Assembly (NCBI GenBank): GCA_017464525.1
Contig: JAFTZM010000002.1
Location: 62,001-126,000, forward strand
Direction: 5' to 3'
DNA length: 64,000 nt
From: Clostridia bacterium
GTDB lineage: Bacteria > Bacillota > Clostridia > Oscillospirales > QAKW01
Shown: positions 52,898 through 60,959 of the stretch, one piece after another
How positions within the stretch are numbered: position 1 is the stretch's first letter
Layout of the letters: every line of letters starts with the position of its first letter
The notes under the pieces: model-generated
Told to the model about the DNA's origin: nothing
Database searches by the model: none
The model's input: the letters and a program-made list of their open reading frames with translations, nothing else
Position numbers and translations under genes: made by a program

Positions 52898-53326
52898 TTA
52901 TCTGTATTCGATTTCAACCACTGCGCCTTCCCAGATATAGGCCTGCGGCAGGATATTTTCGTAGGTACCGCCGATCTTCACATAGAATTTCTTGGAAGAG
53001 GTAGGCTGCACCCCCAGAAAGGATCTGAATACATTATCCTGCACCAAGGGGCGTTGAAAATCCTCATAGATCTCGGGATTTTTCAGCGAAAAGATCTCGG
53101 CAATAGAGGAATCATTGGGAACCATCAGTTCCCGCCCGGCCATATCCTTGCCTTCACCCAGCCCGGTAACAGTAAGATAGATGGGAACCATCTCTACCTT
53201 TTCCTTGCCGAATGCATTCCAGCAAACAGCGGTAGTAATGCTGATGGCGATCACCAGGAAAACGGCCAGAGAAATAGCCCAATGCTTCCCGATCCATTGG
53301 CAGGCATGAACGATTTTCTTCAGCAT
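52898..53326 (-). CDS. Small membrane-anchored protein, function unknown
   Basis: A 142-residue protein with one N-terminal membrane helix (about 17-37) and a soluble domain outside the membrane. The C-terminal 70 residues (SSIAEIFSLKNPE to AYIWEGAVVEIEYR) look like a small beta-grasp or SLBB-like fold, but this is a guess from pattern only. It starts 7 nt after the solute-binding lipoprotein gene and is probably cotranscribed with it. Confidence 0.75.
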   Translation of the reverse strand: MLKKIVHACQWIGKHWAISLAVFLVIAISITTAVCWNAFGKEKVEMVPIYLTVTGLGEGKDMAGRELMVPNDSSIAEIFSLKNPEIYEDFQRPLVQDNVFRSFLGVQPTSSKKFYVKIGGTYENILPQAYIWEGAVVEIEYR

Positions 53327-53333
53327 GGGAGGA

Positions 53334-54701
53334 TCAATCCTTCTTCTTTTCAGCCTCGGCAGCCTCTACTGCTGCGATCTCGGCATTGGTAGCCTCCAGC
53401 AGAGCGGTCTCCACATCAGTGCCGGTAAGGGCCTTGCGGAAGCTGGCAACGGTGGTATCAAAGGTATAGAAACGCTCGCTCATGGTCCAATCGGCAGCGG
53501 TAGCGTTCTTCACCAAAGAAGCCTTGGCATTATCCAGATTGGTGGCTTCATAGAGATAATCGCTATAGTAAGCGGGTGCAACACAGAAGGTGCTCTCGGT
53601 ATCGGCAACCAGCTCGTAAAACTCACCGGAGGTGAAATAATCATCGCCCAGCAACTCGATCACACACTCTGCATAGCGGGTGTCCTTCTTATTGAAATTG
53701 TTCTTTCCGAAGTAAACGCCGTGCTCAACACGGCCCACAAAAGCACCTTCCTCACGCTTACCGGTGGGGGTGTTGGGGAAGCCGACCACCTTCACATCAT
53801 CGGAATTGATGCTGTATGTACCGTCGGCCAAAGCGCCCTTAAAGGAGGTGGAGGGGGCCACGATCATGGCTGCCTCACCGTTCAGGAAGGCCTGCAGAGC
53901 ATCATCGAAGGATACATTATAGCAATCGGCAGTGAACGCACCCAGACCCTGCAGAGTCTTGATATCGTTGACAGCCCGCTCCCAGCTGGAGACCACACCG
54001 AAGCTGGGCTGGTAACTGTGCTCAGCGGTACCGCCCTCAGACATGATGAGCTCTTCCACAAAATAATTCAGACCTTCATCCGCAAAGCCGGCGGCGATGG
54101 GGGTAATGCCCTTTGCCTTGATGGCTGCGATATCAGCCAGCAGATTTTCCCAGGAGGTGGGATTCTCGATACCCAGCTCCTTGAACATAGTGCGGTTATA
54201 ATAGAGGCCCTGGAACGTACCGTAGATAGGGTACATATAGTTTTCCATGGACTTTTCTTCCGAAACAGAATAGATGCCCTGAGGAGTTTCCTCCATCACA
54301 GCGGTATATCTGCTCTGAACGGTCTTGATGGTCAGGATCGTCTCATCCTCCATCATATCCTCGATGAAATCCTCGCGAGAGGTAAAGAAGCAGGCGATCT
54401 TGCCGCTATCTACCTGACGCATAAATTTCTTAACGGCCTTGGTATCCTCGGCATCCGGGACCTTGGTGAATTTCAAGGTGCACTTATAGAACATCTCGAA
54501 ATCCTCGATCCAGGTAGCCAGAACAGATTCCCAATCGGACCAATTCTCATCGCTGGAATCCACAGGGATGCCGATGGTCATGGTGATGGGCTCTTCCTCA
54601 TCATCGGTCTCCTCTTCTTCCGAGGCCTTGCAGCCGGCAAACATGGAAAGGGCCAGGATCAGGGCCATCAAAAGGCTTAAAAGTTTGATCATTTTCTTCA
54701 T
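53334..54701 (-). CDS. ABC-type sugar solute-binding lipoprotein (family 1), orphan
   Basis: A 455-residue extracellular substrate-binding protein. The lipobox MFAGC (Cys23) is followed by an acidic linker (EEEETDDEEE) and a two-lobed domain with MYPIYGTFQGLYYNRTMFKELG near 149-170 and FLNGEAAMIVAPS near 252-264, typical of MalE-like proteins. No permease or ATPase genes are adjacent, so it must pair with components elsewhere or work in sensing. GGAGGT 7 nt upstream fixes the ATG at 54701; a GTG upstream overlaps that site. Confidence 0.9.
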   Translation of the reverse strand: MKKMIKLLSLLMALILALSMFAGCKASEEEETDDEEEPITMTIGIPVDSSDENWSDWESVLATWIEDFEMFYKCTLKFTKVPDAEDTKAVKKFMRQVDSGKIACFFTSREDFIEDMMEDETILTIKTVQSRYTAVMEETPQGIYSVSEEKSMENYMYPIYGTFQGLYYNRTMFKELGIENPTSWENLLADIAAIKAKGITPIAAGFADEGLNYFVEELIMSEGGTAEHSYQPSFGVVSSWERAVNDIKTLQGLGAFTADCYNVSFDDALQAFLNGEAAMIVAPSTSFKGALADGTYSINSDDVKVVGFPNTPTGKREEGAFVGRVEHGVYFGKNNFNKKDTRYAECVIELLGDDYFTSGEFYELVADTESTFCVAPAYYSDYLYEATNLDNAKASLVKNATAADWTMSERFYTFDTTVASFRKALTGTDVETALLEATNAEIAAVEAAEAEKKKD

Positions 54702-54781
54702 AGGGGGTACCTCCACCTTTTATTCTTCCATAATAATAACATAAAGGAGAGATAAAATAAAGACTTTTTTTCAAAATTCTT

Positions 54782-55405
54782 TTAGCTTTTTAGATATTTT
54801 TGCATGAAATGCTCAAACCACTCCACCAAAGCGAACTTAATTTTCTCTTTTTCGGTGCTTTTTTGCAGAAAATGAGTGGATTCTTCCCCGATCACCGCTG
54901 TCATTTCATCGGCGGCAGTATCCTCGGCCACCGCCGGTGCGATGCAGAGGGCGGGATAGAGCACACACCAAAAATTCTGCCCCCGGGCCTCCCCGATACG
55001 GATGCTGACCGCCTGATAGCTGCCGGCGGGAAAGGAAAGACTGCCGTAATCCTTGGTGGGGAAATACCGCTGGCCGATCTCCAGTGTTATCGGCGTATCA
55101 CAGCCGTTTTGTTGCAGGATCTCCCGGGCAGCGGACTCCAGCTCCTCGCGGTTTTCCTCGGCAGTTTTCAATGCGGCCGCCTGATCGGTACAATCGGCAA
55201 AAAGCTCTTTGATCATGGCAAACAGACCGTCCCGTACCCGGAGCTTCAATTGCTGATCCTCTGCCGAATCCGAAGCCGCCACCACATGGAACCGTACCAC
55301 CCCCTGCCGCACAGCGGCGGCATCCTGCTCCCCTGCCAGCAGCAGATAAACCATAGAAGCAGCCAGCACCAGGGCAGGGATCATCATGTAACAGATCTTT
55401 TTCAT
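54782..55405 (-). CDS. spoIIR: Stage II sporulation protein R
   Basis: A 207-residue SpoIIR, the forespore-expressed signalling protein that activates SpoIIGA processing of pro-sigma-E. After an N-terminal membrane/signal segment (about 4-23), RFHVVAASDSAEDQQLKLRV near 38-57 and QNFWCVLYPALC near 142-153 are the family signatures. It establishes that the organism is an endospore former. GGAGGT precedes the ATG. It is not in an obvious operon with upp. Confidence 0.95.
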   Translation of the reverse strand: MKKICYMMIPALVLAASMVYLLLAGEQDAAAVRQGVVRFHVVAASDSAEDQQLKLRVRDGLFAMIKELFADCTDQAAALKTAEENREELESAAREILQQNGCDTPITLEIGQRYFPTKDYGSLSFPAGSYQAVSIRIGEARGQNFWCVLYPALCIAPAVAEDTAADEMTAVIGEESTHFLQKSTEKEKIKFALVEWFEHFMQKYLKS

Positions 55406-55457
55406 AAAAATTACCTCCGTGCCATGATTGTCGACACAGAGGTATTTTCTTATTCAG

Positions 55458-56087
55458 TTATTTGGTGCCGAAGATACGGTCGCCCGCATCGCCCAAGCCG
55501 GGAACGATATAGCCGTTTTCATTGAGCTTTTCATCCACATGGGCGCAATAGATATCCACATCGGGATGGGCTTCGGTCAGCGCCTTGATGCCCTCAGGAG
55601 CAGCGATCAGGCACATAAACTTGATCTTTTTGCCGCCCAGCTCCTTGATCTGCCGGATGGCATCAATGGCAGAGCCGCCGGTGGCCAGCATGGGATCCAC
55701 CACGATTGCCAGACGCTTGCCGATATTGGCAGGCAGCTTGCAGTAATAGGGGTGAGGCTCCAAGGTCTCTTCATCCCGGTACATTCCGATATGGCCCACC
55801 CGGGCAGAGGGAACCAGATTGAGCACACCGTTTACCATACCGAGACCGGCACGGAGGATGGGAATGACCGCCAGCTTAATGCCGGCCAGCACATTGGTGC
55901 GGGTCTTGCAGATGGGAGTGGTGATCTCCACTTCCTCCAGGGGCAGATCCCGCATGGATTCAAAGCACATCAGCATGGTGATCTCCTCCACCAGGGCACG
56001 GAACTGATTGCTGCTGGTCTCCACATTACGGAGGATCGAGATCTTATGCTGGATCAGGGGATGATCAAAAACGATAACGTTAGCCAT
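55458..56087 (-). CDS. upp: Uracil phosphoribosyltransferase
   Basis: A 209-residue Upp, salvaging uracil to UMP with [19 protein letters not shown] near 6-20, [16 protein letters not shown] near 69-84, and the PRPP motif [12 protein letters not shown] near 128-139 are all present; [18 protein letters not shown] is the canonical C-terminus. AAAGGAAG precedes the ATG. It diverges from the pyrR-uracil permease operon, grouping uracil uptake and salvage. Confidence 0.98.
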   Translation of the reverse strand: MANVIVFDHPLIQHKISILRNVETSSNQFRALVEEITMLMCFESMRDLPLEEVEITTPICKTRTNVLAGIKLAVIPILRAGLGMVNGVLNLVPSARVGHIGMYRDEETLEPHPYYCKLPANIGKRLAIVVDPMLATGGSAIDAIRQIKELGGKKIKFMCLIAAPEGIKALTEAHPDVDIYCAHVDEKLNENGYIVPGLGDAGDRIFGTK

Positions 56088-56119
56088 TGGATCAACTTCC
56101 TTTACATTTTATTATTTTA

Positions 56120-56149
56120 ATCGTAACACCACATAGGGTGGTTTGTCAA
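56120..56149 (-). promoter_or_regulatory. Predicted upp promoter with palindrome in spacer
   Basis: On the minus strand, TTGACA (complement of 56144-56149), an 18-bp spacer, and TACGAT (complement of 56120-56125). The spacer contains ACCAC-N5-GTGGT, a possible operator. Confidence 0.5.
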
Positions 56150-56183
56150 GGATAAAATTTTGCGTAAAATGTCAAAAAGGGGG

Positions 56184-56212
56184 TTTACAAAACCTCAAAA
56201 TAGCGGTATACT
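56184..56212 (+). promoter_or_regulatory. Predicted sigma-A promoter for pyrR-uraA
   Basis: TTTACA at 56184-56189, a 17-bp spacer, and TATACT at 56207-56212, giving a leader of about 93 nt. Confidence 0.75.
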
Positions 56213-56244
56213 TTCAAAGGGTCTTTAATTCGATGCGAGACATC

Positions 56245-56297
56245 GGCAAGACGCAGCAAAGATATTTTTCAGTCTTGCCATAGGCAAGGCTTTTTTT
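56245..56297 (+). promoter_or_regulatory. Transcription attenuator upstream of pyrR
   Basis: GTCTTGCC at 56272-56279 can pair either with GGCAAGAC at 56245-56252 (antiterminator) or with GGCAAGGC at 56283-56290, the latter followed by seven T (terminator). A small CGATG/CATCG hairpin precedes it at about 56231-56245. The arrangement suits PyrR-controlled termination by uridine nucleotides, but a consensus PyrR-binding loop is not clear. Confidence 0.75.
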
Positions 56298-56311
56298 ATG
56301 GAGGTACTCCC

Positions 56312-56842
56312 ATGGCCGAAAAATTCCGTTCCCGGATCATGGAAGAAGCAGATGTGCGCCGGGCTCTGGCGCGGATCGCGCATGAAATTATCGAGCGTAT
56401 CGGCAGTGAAACAGAGGTCTGCCTCATCGGCGTGGAGCGTCGGGGGGAGCCCCTGGCAGAGCTGATCGCCCAGAATATTGAAAAATTTTCCGATCTCACC
56501 GTCCACCGGGGAAGAGTGGATATCACCTTCTACCGGGACGATCTGGAGCAAAAGCCCACCCCGCCTGCCGCTGCCGGCTGCCCGGTGGAGGGCAAGACCG
56601 TGATCCTGGTGGACGATGTGATCTACACCGGCCGGACCGCCCGGGCGGCGCTGGAGGCAGTCCTTTCCTGGGGGCGCCCCGCCCGTATTCAATTGGCAGT
56701 GCTCATCGACCGGGGCCACCGGGAGCTGCCCATCCGGGGGGATTATGTGGGAAAAAATGTTCCCACCGCCCGGAGCGAGATCATTAAGGTTCATATCCCA
56801 CCTTACGACGATGTTGTAAACGTGGAATTATATGAAAAATAA
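56312..56842 (+). CDS. pyrR: Bifunctional PyrR regulator / uracil phosphoribosyltransferase
   Basis: A 176-residue PyrR, an RNA-binding attenuation protein of pyrimidine genes with weak UPRTase activity. GVERRGEPLAELI near 40-52 and the PRPP signature VILVDDVIYTGRTARAAL near 93-110 are intact; the basic C-terminal half is typical. GGAGG precedes the ATG at 56312. It is followed 21 nt later by a uracil/xanthine permease, and a terminator/antiterminator pair lies in its own leader, so autoregulation is likely. Confidence 0.96.
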   Translation: MAEKFRSRIMEEADVRRALARIAHEIIERIGSETEVCLIGVERRGEPLAELIAQNIEKFSDLTVHRGRVDITFYRDDLEQKPTPPAAAGCPVEGKTVILVDDVIYTGRTARAALEAVLSWGRPARIQLAVLIDRGHRELPIRGDYVGKNVPTARSEIIKVHIPPYDDVVNVELYEK

Positions 56843-56863
56843 AAATAGGAGGAAAATGAAAAC

Positions 56864-58279
56864 ATGAAACTCGTTTTCGGTATCCACGACAAACCCAAGT
56901 TTGGCCAGCTGGTTGTTTTTGCTTTCCAGCAATTACTCGCCATCATGGCCGCCACCATCGTTGTTCCTGTTCTGATCAACGGGAACGTGAACGATCTGAT
57001 CAATGCAGGCAGCGTTGCCTACGCTGAGATGATCCCCATGGACACCGCAGCCGCTCTGCTGGGCGCCGGTGTCGGTACTCTGGTGTATCAACTGTTCACC
57101 AAATTCCGCAGCCCTGTATTTTTAGGCTCTTCCTTTGCCTTCATCGGCTCCATGACCGCTGCCTTTGCCGGCGCCGTATCTGCTTCCCTTGGCTATCTGG
57201 GAATCATCCTCGGTGCCCTTTTTGCCGGCCTGGTCTATGTTGTGATCGCACTGGTCGTGAAGCTGGTCGGTGTAGACTGGATCAATAAGCTGATGCCTCC
57301 CGCGGTCATCGGCCCCACCGTTGCCATCATCGGTCTTTCCCTTTCCGGCGCCGCCATCAAGGACGTATTCTCTTACGGCCCCACCGACGGTAACGGTGCC
57401 TACATTATGACCGGCAATATCTGGGTCTCCCTGATCTGCGCCCTGGTCACCCTCTTTGTTGTTGTCATCTGCTCCACCTACGGCAAAAAGATGGCCAAGC
57501 TCATCCCCTTCATCATCGGCATCCTGGCCGGATATGTAGTGGCCATGATCTTCACCGTCATCGGCTATGCCGCCGGAAACGACGCCCTGAAGGTGATCGA
57601 CTTCGCTCCCTTCCAGGCTTTGGTTGCAGAGGGCGTAAGCCTCTCCACCTTCGTCCGCGTTCCTGATTTCACCTTCCTGACCGCAGTTGACGGCTTTAAG
57701 GATTTCAGCTGGTCTTATGTTGCAACGGTTGCTGTGGCTTATATTCCTGTTGCTTTCGTTGTTTTTGCCGAGCATATCGCCGACCATAAGAACCTCTCCT
57801 CCATCGTTGATAAGGATCTGCTGGAGGATCCCGGCCTGCATCGCACCCTGCTGGGTGACGGCGTTGGCTCCATCGCCGGCGCTTTCTTCGGCGGCTGCCC
57901 CAACACCACCTACGGTGAGTCTGTTGGCTGCGTTGCCATCACCAAGAACGCCTCTGTGGTCACCATTACCACCACCGCCATCATGGCGATCCTGATCTCC
58001 TTCCTCTCCCCCTTTGTTGCTTTTTTGGATTCCATTCCCGGCTGCGTGATGGGCGGCGTTTGCATCACCCTCTACGGCTTCATCGCAGTATCCGGCCTGA
58101 AGATGGTGCAGAAGGTGGATCTGGAGGACAACCGGAACCTCTTCACTGTTTCTGCTATCCTAATCGCCGGTATCGGCGGCATGGCTATGGCCATCGGCAA
58201 GGTTACTCTGACCTCTATCGCCTGCGCCTTGATCCTTGGTATCCTGGTGAACGTGGTTCTGAGCAAAAAGAAAGACTAA
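56864..58279 (+). CDS. uraA: Uracil-xanthine permease (NCS2 family)
   Basis: A 471-residue NCS2 nucleobase:cation symporter with about fourteen hydrophobic segments. FAFQQLLAIMAATIVVPVLI near 21-40 is the first-helix signature; GGCPNTTYGESVGCVAITK near 342-360 carries the substrate-binding Glu and Asn region of UraA-type transporters. Its place behind pyrR and divergent from upp supports uracil rather than xanthine. AGGAGG precedes the ATG. Confidence 0.93.
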   Translation: MKLVFGIHDKPKFGQLVVFAFQQLLAIMAATIVVPVLINGNVNDLINAGSVAYAEMIPMDTAAALLGAGVGTLVYQLFTKFRSPVFLGSSFAFIGSMTAAFAGAVSASLGYLGIILGALFAGLVYVVIALVVKLVGVDWINKLMPPAVIGPTVAIIGLSLSGAAIKDVFSYGPTDGNGAYIMTGNIWVSLICALVTLFVVVICSTYGKKMAKLIPFIIGILAGYVVAMIFTVIGYAAGNDALKVIDFAPFQALVAEGVSLSTFVRVPDFTFLTAVDGFKDFSWSYVATVAVAYIPVAFVVFAEHIADHKNLSSIVDKDLLEDPGLHRTLLGDGVGSIAGAFFGGCPNTTYGESVGCVAITKNASVVTITTTAIMAILISFLSPFVAFLDSIPGCVMGGVCITLYGFIAVSGLKMVQKVDLEDNRNLFTVSAILIAGIGGMAMAIGKVTLTSIACALILGILVNVVLSKKKD

Positions 58280-58286
58280 TTCAATC

Positions 58287-58316
58287 AAAAAGGAGCGGTT
58301 TTCCGCTCCTTTTTTT
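58287..58316 (+). terminator. Terminator after the uracil permease gene
   Basis: AAAAAGGAGCGG and CCGCTCCTTTTT with a TTTT loop and a following T-run. Confidence 0.9.
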
Positions 58317-58327
58317 GAGGTATTACC

Positions 58328-59107
58328 ATGAAACTTGAAACTTTATTTGCCCCCAACGAAAAGCCCTTGGACCGTATCATAGACGGCGGCGGCTTTGCCT
58401 CCATCTTCCGCACTGTTGCCTGCGTAGGGGACAGTCTTTCCTCCGGCGAATTTGAATCCATCGATGCAGAGGGCAATAAGCACTACCACGATCTTTACGA
58501 ATTCTCCTGGGGGCAATATATGGGCCGGGCCATGGGCAGTAAGGTCTATAATTTCTCCAAGGGCGGTATGACCGCCAAGGTTTACAACGAGACCTTTGCC
58601 GATGAAAAAGGCTTCTGGAACCCGGATCTGGCCGCTCACGCATATATTTTTGCCCTGGGAGTCAACGATATCCTGAACCAAAAATGGGAACTGGGCACCC
58701 CTGCTGATATTCAAGAGGATTGGCACGAAAATGCCGATACCTTTGCCGGCCACTACGGTGCCATCATCCAGCGATACAAGGAGATCCAGCCGGATGCCAA
58801 GTTCTTTTTGATGACCATGGCCAAGTACGCCGACAATAACCCCAAAAAACCGCTGGTAGACCGCCATGCAGAGCTGCTTTATCAACTGGCAGACCGCTTT
58901 CCCAATACCTATGTGCTGGATATCCGCCAATACGGCCCCCTCCACGAAGGGGAATTCCGGGAAAAATTCTATCTGGGCGGCCACCTGAACCCCATGGGCT
59001 ATATCCTCACCGCTAAACTCACCATGTCCTATATCGACTATATCGTGCGCCATCATATGGAAGATTTCAAGCAGGTGGGATTTATCGGAACTCCTTATAA
59101 ATATTAA
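58328..59107 (+). CDS. SGNH/GDSL-family hydrolase
   Basis: A 259-residue lipase/esterase-like protein. Block I ACVGDSLSSG near 31-40 supplies Ser, FALGVNDIL near 108-116 supplies block III Asn, and GGHLNPMGYILTA near 217-229 has the block V His. No signal peptide is visible. It starts 11 nt after the permease terminator and has no obvious promoter, so some readthrough may express it. The substrate is unknown. Confidence 0.85.
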   Translation: MKLETLFAPNEKPLDRIIDGGGFASIFRTVACVGDSLSSGEFESIDAEGNKHYHDLYEFSWGQYMGRAMGSKVYNFSKGGMTAKVYNETFADEKGFWNPDLAAHAYIFALGVNDILNQKWELGTPADIQEDWHENADTFAGHYGAIIQRYKEIQPDAKFFLMTMAKYADNNPKKPLVDRHAELLYQLADRFPNTYVLDIRQYGPLHEGEFREKFYLGGHLNPMGYILTAKLTMSYIDYIVRHHMEDFKQVGFIGTPYKY

Positions 59108-59139
59108 AAATCGGGATACCAGTCAGGTATCCCGATTTT
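59107..59139. terminator. Bidirectional terminator, overlapping the RHH gene end
   Basis: AAAATCGGGATACC and GGTATCCCGATTTT around an AGTCA loop. The minus-strand RHH gene ends inside the right arm. Confidence 0.85.
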
Positions 59140-59323
59140 CTTCTGCAACGCTGTGGTCCAGCGCATAATTCAGCAAAACTTTGATCAGATCATTTCTGGA
59201 ACGGTGCGTTTCAGCAGCCAGCTGATCCAGACGCTCTACCGTTTCCTGAGGCAAACGAACAGAAAAGGTTTTATAACCATCATCACCTTTCAACTTTTTA
59301 GATATCACCAGTTTCTCATCCAT
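59123..59323 (-). CDS. Ribbon-helix-helix (CopG/Arc-type) DNA-binding protein
   Basis: A 66-residue protein. FSVRLPQETVERLDQLA near 20-36 and SRNDLIKVLLNYAL near 42-55 form the strand-helix-helix of RHH regulators, which bind operators as dimers. GAGGTGA lies 8 nt before the ATG. No toxin partner is adjacent on the same strand. It diverges from the 120-residue membrane protein gene and may control it. The stop is inside a terminator hairpin. Confidence 0.85.
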   Translation of the reverse strand: MDEKLVISKKLKGDDGYKTFSVRLPQETVERLDQLAAETHRSRNDLIKVLLNYALDHSVAEENRDT

Positions 59324-59350
59324 AATAATTCACCTCACCATTATTATGGC

Positions 59351-59380
59351 TTGAAAAATGTTATAATTATTTGTTATAAT
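59351..59380 (+). promoter_or_regulatory. Predicted promoter for the small Ada-like membrane protein
   Basis: TTGAAA at 59351-59356, 18 bp, TATAAT at 59375-59380. A near-duplicate TTATAATTATTTG/TTATAATTGATAA tandem (about 59360-59386) overlaps it and could be an operator. Confidence 0.55.
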
Positions 59381-59409
59381 TGATAACATATAATTGGTTC
59401 AAGGTGCAT

Positions 59410-59772
59410 ATGGACTACATTTGGATTTTTTTACTGACCTTTTTAGGATTCATTGTTTCTCATTTAATAATATTGTTACTTCAAAAGAATAAGATCTCGA
59501 AGTTTTTCAGTTGGTTATTATCCGCATTGATCTGCTTCTTAATTGCTTTTGCCGCCTACTACCCCGCCGAGAACTCAACGACCTTGCGAAACACTGAAAC
59601 GATCTATATTATCGAAGAACCTGTTCCGCAAACTGAGGCTGAACTTTATATTACTCCCCACGGAAAACGCTACCATCTTAGTTCTACCTGCGGCGGTGTT
59701 AACGCTCAAAAGACCTCCTTGGAGCTAGCCAAGCGTATGGGTTATACTCCTTGCCAAAAGCGTGTTCACTAA
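59410..59772 (+). CDS. Small membrane protein with Ada-like Cys/His tail
   Basis: A 120-residue protein: two membrane helices (about 4-23 and 33-52) and an extracytoplasmic tail. The last 45 residues, YITPHGKRYHLSSTC then TSLELAKRMGYTPCQK, have the H-x4-C ... A-x3-G-x2-PC pattern found in small Ada-like or surface metal-binding modules. AAGGTG just upstream supports ATG 59410; an in-frame upstream extension begins inside the promoter. The AT-rich codons differ from neighbours. Confidence 0.75.
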   Translation: MDYIWIFLLTFLGFIVSHLIILLLQKNKISKFFSWLLSALICFLIAFAAYYPAENSTTLRNTETIYIIEEPVPQTEAELYITPHGKRYHLSSTCGGVNAQKTSLELAKRMGYTPCQKRVH

Positions 59773-59785
59773 CCGGCCTCTGTTA

Positions 59786-59814
59786 TTGACATTTATAAAT
59801 AAATTCCTTATAAT
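59786..59814 (+). promoter_or_regulatory. Predicted sigma-A promoter for coaW
   Basis: TTGACA at 59786-59791, a 17-bp spacer, and TATAAT at 59809-59814: full consensus. Confidence 0.85.
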
Positions 59815-59834
59815 AAAGAAGAGGTGTATTCAAA

Positions 59835-60647
59835 ATGTCTGTTATTTTAGGAGTAGATGTTGGCGGTTCCACCACCAAGATCGTTGCATTTGATCATAAA
59901 CTCATAGGGATGCTACAGGTACGGGCGGGGGATCAGCTGACCTCCCTTTACGGTGCCATCGGCAATCTGCTGCATCAGCATCATCTGAAATTAAGCGATG
60001 TTCAAAAGATCGTACTGACCGGCGTAGGAGCCTCCCTCATCGACGAAGATATCTACGGGATCCCCACCTGCAAGGTCAATGAATTCAAAGCCATCGGCAA
60101 AGGCGGCTTGCTTCTGGCCGGCCAGAGCGACGGCTTGGTGGTCAGCATGGGCACCGGCACAGCTTTTGTGTATGCCAGGGGTAATGAGATCGAGCACATT
60201 GGCGGCAGCGGTGTGGGCGGCGGCACGCTGATCGGCCTTTCCCAGGAGCTTTTGGGAGAGAGCGATTATGAAGCCATCATCGCCCTGGCCAACACCGGCG
60301 ATCTTTCCCATGTGGATCTTTCGGTGCAGGATATCAGCAAGGCTACCATTTCCACCCTACCGGATAATGTGACCGCCTCCAACTTCGGCCGCATCAAAAG
60401 CACCGCCACCAAGGGGGATCTGGCGCTGGGGCTCATCAACATGATCTTCCAGACCGCCGGCGTTATGGCTGCCTTTACCGCCAAAGCCCGGGGTTTCCGG
60501 CAGGTGATCGTGACCGGCTCCCTCACTACAATCCCGCAAGCGAAGGAGTATCTGGATGGCGTAGCCAAGCTCCACGGCATTCCCTTTATCCTTCCCGAGG
60601 ATGCCACCTTCGCCACCGCCCTCGGCGCAGCAGCATTGCAACAATAA
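59835..60647 (+). CDS. coaW: Type II pantothenate kinase
   Basis: A 270-residue ASKHA-fold kinase phosphorylating pantothenate, the first step of coenzyme A synthesis. ILGVDVGGSTTKIVAFD near 4-20 is the phosphate-1 motif, VSMGTGTAFVYARG near 98-111 and GGSGVGGGTLIGLS near 117-130 follow, and IVTGSLTT near 232 precedes the adenosine site. It matches the Staphylococcus-type CoaW rather than CoaA or CoaX. It is monocistronic between a consensus promoter and a terminator. Confidence 0.94.
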   Translation: MSVILGVDVGGSTTKIVAFDHKLIGMLQVRAGDQLTSLYGAIGNLLHQHHLKLSDVQKIVLTGVGASLIDEDIYGIPTCKVNEFKAIGKGGLLLAGQSDGLVVSMGTGTAFVYARGNEIEHIGGSGVGGGTLIGLSQELLGESDYEAIIALANTGDLSHVDLSVQDISKATISTLPDNVTASNFGRIKSTATKGDLALGLINMIFQTAGVMAAFTAKARGFRQVIVTGSLTTIPQAKEYLDGVAKLHGIPFILPEDATFATALGAAALQQ

Positions 60648-60653
60648 ATATTT

Positions 60654-60694
60654 AACAGACCGTATATTTCTTTCAAAATATACGGTCTGTTTTT
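60654..60694. terminator. Terminator after coaW
   Basis: AACAGACCGTATATTT and AAATATACGGTCTGTT form a 16-bp stem with a 6-nt loop and T-runs on both strands, serving the convergent XRE remnant as well. Confidence 0.9.
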
Positions 60695-60911
60695 CATCCT
60701 TCTTCGGGATACGGCAAATCGCCGGGCAATCCTAATATATAATCTGCAGATACATGATATAATTTGAAAAATGCAATGATGGCTTCAGGATCCATCTTTC
60801 TTTTTTCGTTTTCATAGCAAGAGATAGTTGCGTGCGTCGTATTCATGACAGCGGCCACCTGCTCCAAGGTCGTTTTTTCTTTTTTCTTACGCTTCGCAAT
60901 CTTTCACCATA
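60694..60911 (-). pseudogene. XRE-family helix-turn-helix regulator, frameshifted and lacking a clear start
   Basis: On the minus strand the 3' part encodes TTLEQVAAVMNTTHATIS, YENEKRKMDPEAI and VSADYILGLPGD, a clear XRE DNA-binding domain, ending at 60694. The first helix (YGERLRSVRKKKK) is in another frame; one extra A in the A6 run (complement of 60873-60878) would join them. No ATG, GTG or TTG is present at the expected position before YGERL. It therefore appears as a decayed gene, or as a sequence with an indel. Confidence 0.75.
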
Positions 60912-60959
60912 CCTGAAATCGTCCCCTTTTATACCATTTTACACTTTGCCCGCACGGAC

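Noticed and set aside
56225..56260. Canonical PyrR-binding loop in the pyrR leader
   Set aside because: The hairpin loop CGAGA is one base short of the known hexaloop consensus and its stem differs; only attenuation itself is supported.
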